A stretch of 45,970 nucleotides of DNA. Origin: Odoribacter sp. UBA944. Lineage in GTDB: Bacteria; Bacteroidota; Bacteroidia; Bacteroidales; Marinifilaceae. Position numbers and translations under genes: made by a program. Shown one piece after another: positions 43,507 to 45,970 of the stretch (within the stretch, counting starts at the first letter, position 1; every line of letters starts with the position of its first letter). The stretch is taken from assembly GCA_002293375.1 (NCBI GenBank), contig DBDA01000042.1, forward strand, positions 1-45,970. The letters run 5' to 3'. A model generated the notes under the pieces. The model was not told the DNA's origin. It did not search any database and worked only from the letters and a program-made list of their open reading frames with translations.

Positions 43507-43638
43507 TTGGCCTTTACGCAGCCTTTATGCAGCCTTTGTAATACCTTTGGTATACTGTCGTTATACCGTCATTACACCGTCGTTATACCGTCGTTATACC
43601 GTTCGTAGGCCGGTTATAGAGCGTTGTTATACCTCTGT
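43507..43638 (+). repeat. 11-bp-period tandem array, 12 units (copy B)
   Basis: Twelve consecutive units of exactly 11 bases. The core units are TATACTGTCGT (43551), TATACCGTCAT (43562), TACACCGTCGT (43573), TATACCGTCGT (43584) and TATACCGTTCG (43595). Flanking units decay leftwards to GCAGCCTTTAT (43518) and GCAGCCTTTGT (43529), and rightwards to TAGGCCGGTTA (43606) and TATACCTCTGT (43628). The CC at unit positions 5-6 is the best conserved. The same unit is found in four copies at 27093-27136. One unit is about one helical turn. Confidence 0.75.
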
Positions 43639-43646
43639 TGGATCTG

Positions 43647-43858
43647 TTTGGGAAGACGTTTGGTATCTCCGAAACTGCACGATATGCGGCCGGAGATTTT
43701 TGTCGGAAAGGAGATGGAAGTATCAGGGTTCATCTGTTGTGTTTTTTCTCCGCTGCCACGCGAATCCTTTTGCGTGGTGGTACCCATAGAGCCACGCGGT
43801 GCAATTGTGCGGCAGCAGTGTGTACAATTTACGAAATCGGTTTCATTTTCAGAAGAGG
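43647..43858 (+). repeat. Shared intergenic element, copy B (upstream of Fic gene)
   Basis: Blocks TTTGGGAAGACGTTTGG (43647-43663), GGAGATTTTTGTCGGAAAGG (43692) and a 36-base block (43823-43858, TACAATTTACG to TTTTCAGAAGAGG) match copy A at 27142-27238 in the same order and orientation. Copy B is about 115 bases longer between the second and third blocks. The extra part includes the hairpin at 43756-43777. Confidence 0.65.
43756..43777. other. GC-rich hairpin inside copy B of the shared element
   Basis: CCACGC (43756-43761) pairs with GCGTGG (43772-43777) over a 10-base loop. A second CCACGC lies at 43792-43797 and could pair with GCGTGG instead, giving two mutually exclusive stems. No U tract follows, so it is not a normal terminator. 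Confidence 0.4.
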
Positions 43859-43892
43859 GGGAAGGGTATTTTTTATGAGGCACCTGTGAAAA

Positions 43893-43923
43893 TTTGCTAT
43901 GCGGGGAATAATCATTATATTTG
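43893..43923 (+). promoter_or_regulatory. Consensus Bacteroidetes promoter of the Fic gene
   Basis: TTTG (43893-43896), exactly 19 bases, then TATATTTG (43916-43923): a full match to TTTG-N19-TAnnTTTG. The ATG at 43942 follows 18 bases later, giving a very short leader. Confidence 0.8.
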
Positions 43924-43941
43924 CCGTATAATTTGCGGAGA

Positions 43942-45027
43942 ATGTATATCCATAACCATACAAACTGGACGGATTTTCGTTGGGACAACGACAAGTTGCT
44001 ACCCCTATTGGGGCGAGTGAGGTACTTGCAGGGCAAACTTCTGGGACAGATGGAGAACCTCGGGTTTTCGTTGCGGGAGGAGGCTGTGCTGACAACCCTG
44101 ACGCTCGACGTGTTGAAATCGTCCGAGATCGAAGGCGAGTTGCTCAACCCCGATCAGGTGCGTTCGTCGATTGCCCGGCGACTCGGGTTGGATGTGGCGG
44201 GGCTGGTGAATTCGCCTCGAAATGTGGACGGTATCGTGGAGATGATGCTCGATGCCACGCAACGCTACAATTCGCCGCTGACAGATGAGCGTTTGTTCGG
44301 TTGGCACAATGCACTGTTTCCGTCGGGGTTCAGCGGCCTGTACAAAATAGAGGTTGCGAAATATCGGAGCGGCGCGATGCAGGTCGTATCCGGAGCGATG
44401 GGAAAGGAACGAGTACATTACGAGGCTCCGGATGCTGTGCGGGTCGAACCGGAGATGATAAAGTTCTTGGAGTGGTTCAACGCCGGCTCGAATCTTGACC
44501 CCGTGATGAAGGCGGCAATAGCACACTTTTGGTTCGTGGCTATCCACCCGTTCGACGACGGAAATGGTCGTATAGCCCGCGCGATCACCGATATGCAGTT
44601 GGCCCGTGGTGACGGAAGCCCGCAGCGGTTTTACAGTATGTCGAATCAGATCCTCGCCGAGCGTAAGCAATACTACGAGGTGCTGGAGAAGACCCAGCAC
44701 GGTGACAGCGATATTACAGCATGGTTCGAGTGGTTCCTGACTTGTCTCGAACGGGCTTTGATCGGCAGTGCGGAGGTTTTGAAATCAGTACTGACAAAAG
44801 CCAAATTCTGGGAACAGCACAGCCAGACTGCCCTGAACGACCGTCAGCGACTGATGCTCAACAAAATGTTGGATGGTTTCGACGGCAAACTGACCTCATC
44901 TAAGTGGGCAAAGATTACCAAATCGTCGCCCGACACCGCCCTGCGCGACATCAACGACCTGATCGCCCACGGCATCCTGCGAAAAGACGACAGCGGCGGA
45001 AGAAGTACGAATTATGAATTAGTGTAA
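43942..45027 (+). CDS. Fic-domain protein AMPylase (class II, DUF4172 N-terminus)
   Basis: Protein of 361 residues that probably transfers AMP from ATP to a protein hydroxyl. The Fic core motif is intact: HPFDDGNGRIAR starting at His202. An N-terminal inhibitory helix of class II type is visible as SSEIEG (Ser60, Glu64, Gly65; S/T-x3-E-G), so activity should be self-restrained. The N-terminus (HNHTNWTDFRWDNDKLLPLL) is the DUF4172 type found before Fic domains. The C-terminal about 70 residues look like a winged helix (KWAKITKSSPDTALRDINDLIAHGILRK). ATG 43942 was chosen over an upstream TTG because it fits the promoter and family. Gene debris lies directly downstream, which hints at a mobile region. 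Confidence 0.93.
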   Translation: MYIHNHTNWTDFRWDNDKLLPLLGRVRYLQGKLLGQMENLGFSLREEAVLTTLTLDVLKSSEIEGELLNPDQVRSSIARRLGLDVAGLVNSPRNVDGIVEMMLDATQRYNSPLTDERLFGWHNALFPSGFSGLYKIEVAKYRSGAMQVVSGAMGKERVHYEAPDAVRVEPEMIKFLEWFNAGSNLDPVMKAAIAHFWFVAIHPFDDGNGRIARAITDMQLARGDGSPQRFYSMSNQILAERKQYYEVLEKTQHGDSDITAWFEWFLTCLERALIGSAEVLKSVLTKAKFWEQHSQTALNDRQRLMLNKMLDGFDGKLTSSKWAKITKSSPDTALRDINDLIAHGILRKDDSGGRSTNYELV

Positions 45028-45589
45028 ATAAATTAACTTGATTATCATGCATTTTATAAAAAGTATTGAGATTACGAACTTCCGGTCTATTCAGCACAAG
45101 GACGGCAAATTGCTCATTCGAAAAGTGTTTTTGCCGAAAACGTGTTAAATAATAATTCAGGATTTGACAGTTTTAATGTTTCGGAGTTTTCCAAGATTTT
45201 TGATGTCATAAAAGAAATATTAGAGCGGCCAGAACATTCACTAAGCTCAATAGAAGATCCAGAAGGATAGTAACAACAGTCTAATTCTACTTTCCGTTAT
45301 AGGCAGCAAAACAAGCTGAAATTGCATTTTTGGTCGTTTGGCAGATAATTTTTGCAGGCTTCTATGTAGGTCGATTTTGGGATTAAATATTATCAGTATT
45401 ACAGATCATGGTTTCGGAGTATCTATTTCGCTGATCGAATAGTTTTTGGAAGATTCCCATTTCGTAATTCTTCACGAGTTGAGCGTTTCAGAATGAGTTG
45501 GTCAAAATCTTTCAAGACAGAATCTTCCGAAAGATAGTTTTCCCACGATTCTGTTTTTTGAAAGATAACATCATCGTTTATTTTTAATT
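45028..45589. other. AT-rich intergenic stretch with gene remnants (562 bp)
   Basis: Clearly more AT-rich than the neighbouring genes and without an intact gene. It holds a 33-codon fragment that looks like the start of an ATP-binding nuclease (45047-45148), an overlapping open fragment in another frame (about 45125-45270), unassigned sequence (about 45271-45420), and a minus-strand open fragment (45423-45598). Confidence 0.6.
45047..45270 (+). pseudogene. Remnant of a possible AAA/OLD-type ATP-binding nuclease
   Basis: The ATG at 45047 begins MHFIKSIEITNFRSI, which is the usual opening of RecF/SMC-like AAA proteins and OLD-family nucleases (first beta strand, then N-F-R-S-I). The Walker A that should follow at about residue 35 is missing and a stop comes at 45146-45148. 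In the -1 frame an open run (SVFAENVLNNNSGFDSFNV, then SEFSKIFDVIKEIL) continues to a stop at 45268-45270. A deletion that joined two distant parts of one gene would explain both. The assignment rests on the first 15 residues only. Confidence 0.4.
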
Positions 45590-45598
45590 CTATTTTGC
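45423..45598 (-). pseudogene. Unidentified open fragment, about 55 codons
   Basis: Minus-strand open frame with natural-looking composition (KINDDVIFQKTESWENYLSE, then SVLKDFDQLILKRSTREELR) and a stop at 45423-45425. No start codon in this frame gives a plausible beginning, and its upper end runs into the cold-shock gene in another frame. It may be the tail of a gene cut by the same event that left the nuclease remnant. Not recognised. Confidence 0.3.
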
Positions 45599-45970
45599 AG
45601 CATGGGCGATTCTGACAGCGTTCATGCCGCGTGTCCCGCGTTCGGTTTCAAAAGTGACGATATTCCCTTCGGCTATGCCCGCCGGAGCGGCGGAGATGTG
45701 GAAAAAATACTTCTCGGTTGAGGCGAGGTCTTTGATGAAACCGTAGCCTTTGTCGGCGTTGAAATACTCGACACGGCCTTTCAGCGGATCAGGTTCTGTG
45801 TCGTCTTTTTTGGGGGTTGCGATGGCGACGTCTTCGAGCTTTACTTCCTGTTTGTCGCGCTGCTCGGGCGGGGTATCGACGATGTTTCCCCTCTCGTCCA
45901 CCCAGGCGATCATGTCTTCGTGCGAGGATGTTCCTCTGGCCTGACGTTCTTCCTTGCGTTTTTGTTTTTC
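45590..45970 (-). CDS. Cold-shock domain protein with basic N-terminal region, partial
   Basis: RNA/DNA-binding protein; the N-terminus is beyond the right edge. The frame is open through 45970, and residues before the internal Met at 45913 (EKQKRKEERQARGTSSHED) match the Lys/Glu-rich tail seen in Bacteroidetes cold-shock proteins, so the true start is outside. The C-terminal cold-shock domain has KGRVEYFNADKGYGFIKDL (RNP1 equivalent KGYGFI) and YFFHISAAPAGIAEGNIVTF (RNP2-like FFHI), ending AVRIAHAAK. Such proteins act as RNA chaperones. Whether it is cold-induced cannot be judged. Confidence 0.92.
   Translation of the reverse strand, partial: EKQKRKEERQARGTSSHEDMIAWVDERGNIVDTPPEQRDKQEVKLEDVAIATPKKDDTEPDPLKGRVEYFNADKGYGFIKDLASTEKYFFHISAAPAGIAEGNIVTFETERGTRGMNAVRIAHAAK

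Larger units (their letters stand above)
43295..43941. other. Divergent intergenic region between GH31 and Fic genes (647 bp)
   Basis: No gene is supported: a plus frame is open for 170 codons but has no sensible protein features and covers the repeat. Contents from left to right are a weak GH31 promoter, an 11-bp repeat array (43507-43638), conserved blocks shared with the SUI1 upstream region (43647-43858), a GC-rich hairpin (43756-43777) and a consensus promoter for the Fic gene. Confidence 0.7.

Noticed and set aside
43277..43789. Plus-strand open frame of 170 codons between GH31 and Fic genes
   Set aside because: It begins inside GH31 on the opposite strand, runs through the 11-bp repeat array and has no plausible protein composition.
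1..45970. CRISPR arrays, tRNA, rRNA and intact transposases
   Set aside because: None seen. The 11-bp array has no spacer structure, and no transposase motif was found.

Overview
The window looks like a chromosomal segment of a Bacteroidales bacterium. The evidence is a PorT-like type IX secretion protein, PF-type outer-membrane families restricted to the phylum (DUF5686, DUF5683), a BatA-domain protein, a DUF1599 protein, a cold-shock protein with the basic N-terminal tail usual in Bacteroidetes, and promoters of the form TTTG-N19-TAnnTTTG instead of sigma70 boxes. A family such as Rikenellaceae is possible but is a guess. No rRNA, tRNA, CRISPR array or intact insertion sequence was found.

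Layout. Positions 1-16505 are a continuous minus-strand block. Reading in the direction of transcription it runs parA, parB, a DUF5683 protein, a LysM lytic transglycosylase, an arabinose-5-phosphate isomerase, a DUF5686 outer-membrane protein, lptB, a broken phosphate-selective porin, and then a complete Pho locus (pstS, pstC, pstA, pstB, phoU, phoB, phoR). A partial PAP2 phosphatase lies at the left edge. From 16.6 to 24.5 kb the genes are on the plus strand: a BatA-domain protein, an Uup-type ABC-F ATPase, tilS, an exported C1 (bleomycin-hydrolase-like) peptidase and a class A flavodiiron protein. An nfnAB-like pair (24.6-26.9 kb, minus) converges on the flavodiiron gene. Next come a SUI1 factor, folP (minus), a DUF1599 protein, a DoxX/MauE-like membrane protein, tpiA and an exported tyrosine-ladder repeat protein. 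On the minus strand follow a dipeptidyl-peptidase III, an exported protein of unknown function, a TrmH-type methyltransferase, HU, a COG2509 flavoprotein and PorT. An SDR oxidoreductase (plus) then faces a 1292-residue multidomain GH31 glycosidase (minus). The right end holds a Fic AMPylase, an AT-rich stretch of gene debris, and a partial cold-shock protein.

The genes mostly serve housekeeping roles: chromosome segregation, LPS export and Kdo synthesis, peptidoglycan turnover, phosphate sensing and uptake, redox balancing and oxygen/NO detoxification, folate synthesis, tRNA modification. The more specialised parts are the GH31 enzyme, whose domain set (catalytic, FN3-like, F5/8C-like, dockerin, cohesin-like) suggests host- or diet-glycan degradation, and the Fic region.

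Points that stand out. (1) A phosphate porin gene carries two separate in-frame nonsense codons and is probably also shortened internally. (2) PstC carries a PstS-like periplasmic insertion. (3) Two divergent intergenic regions, upstream of the SUI1 gene and upstream of the Fic gene, share the same composite non-coding element: an 11-bp-period repeat array followed by conserved blocks in the same order and ending in a TATATTTG promoter. This is the best candidate in the window for something undescribed. (4) A secreted protein has about 13 tyrosine-centred turns, suggesting a beta-solenoid. All functional calls rest on reading motifs by eye, and no database search was run.
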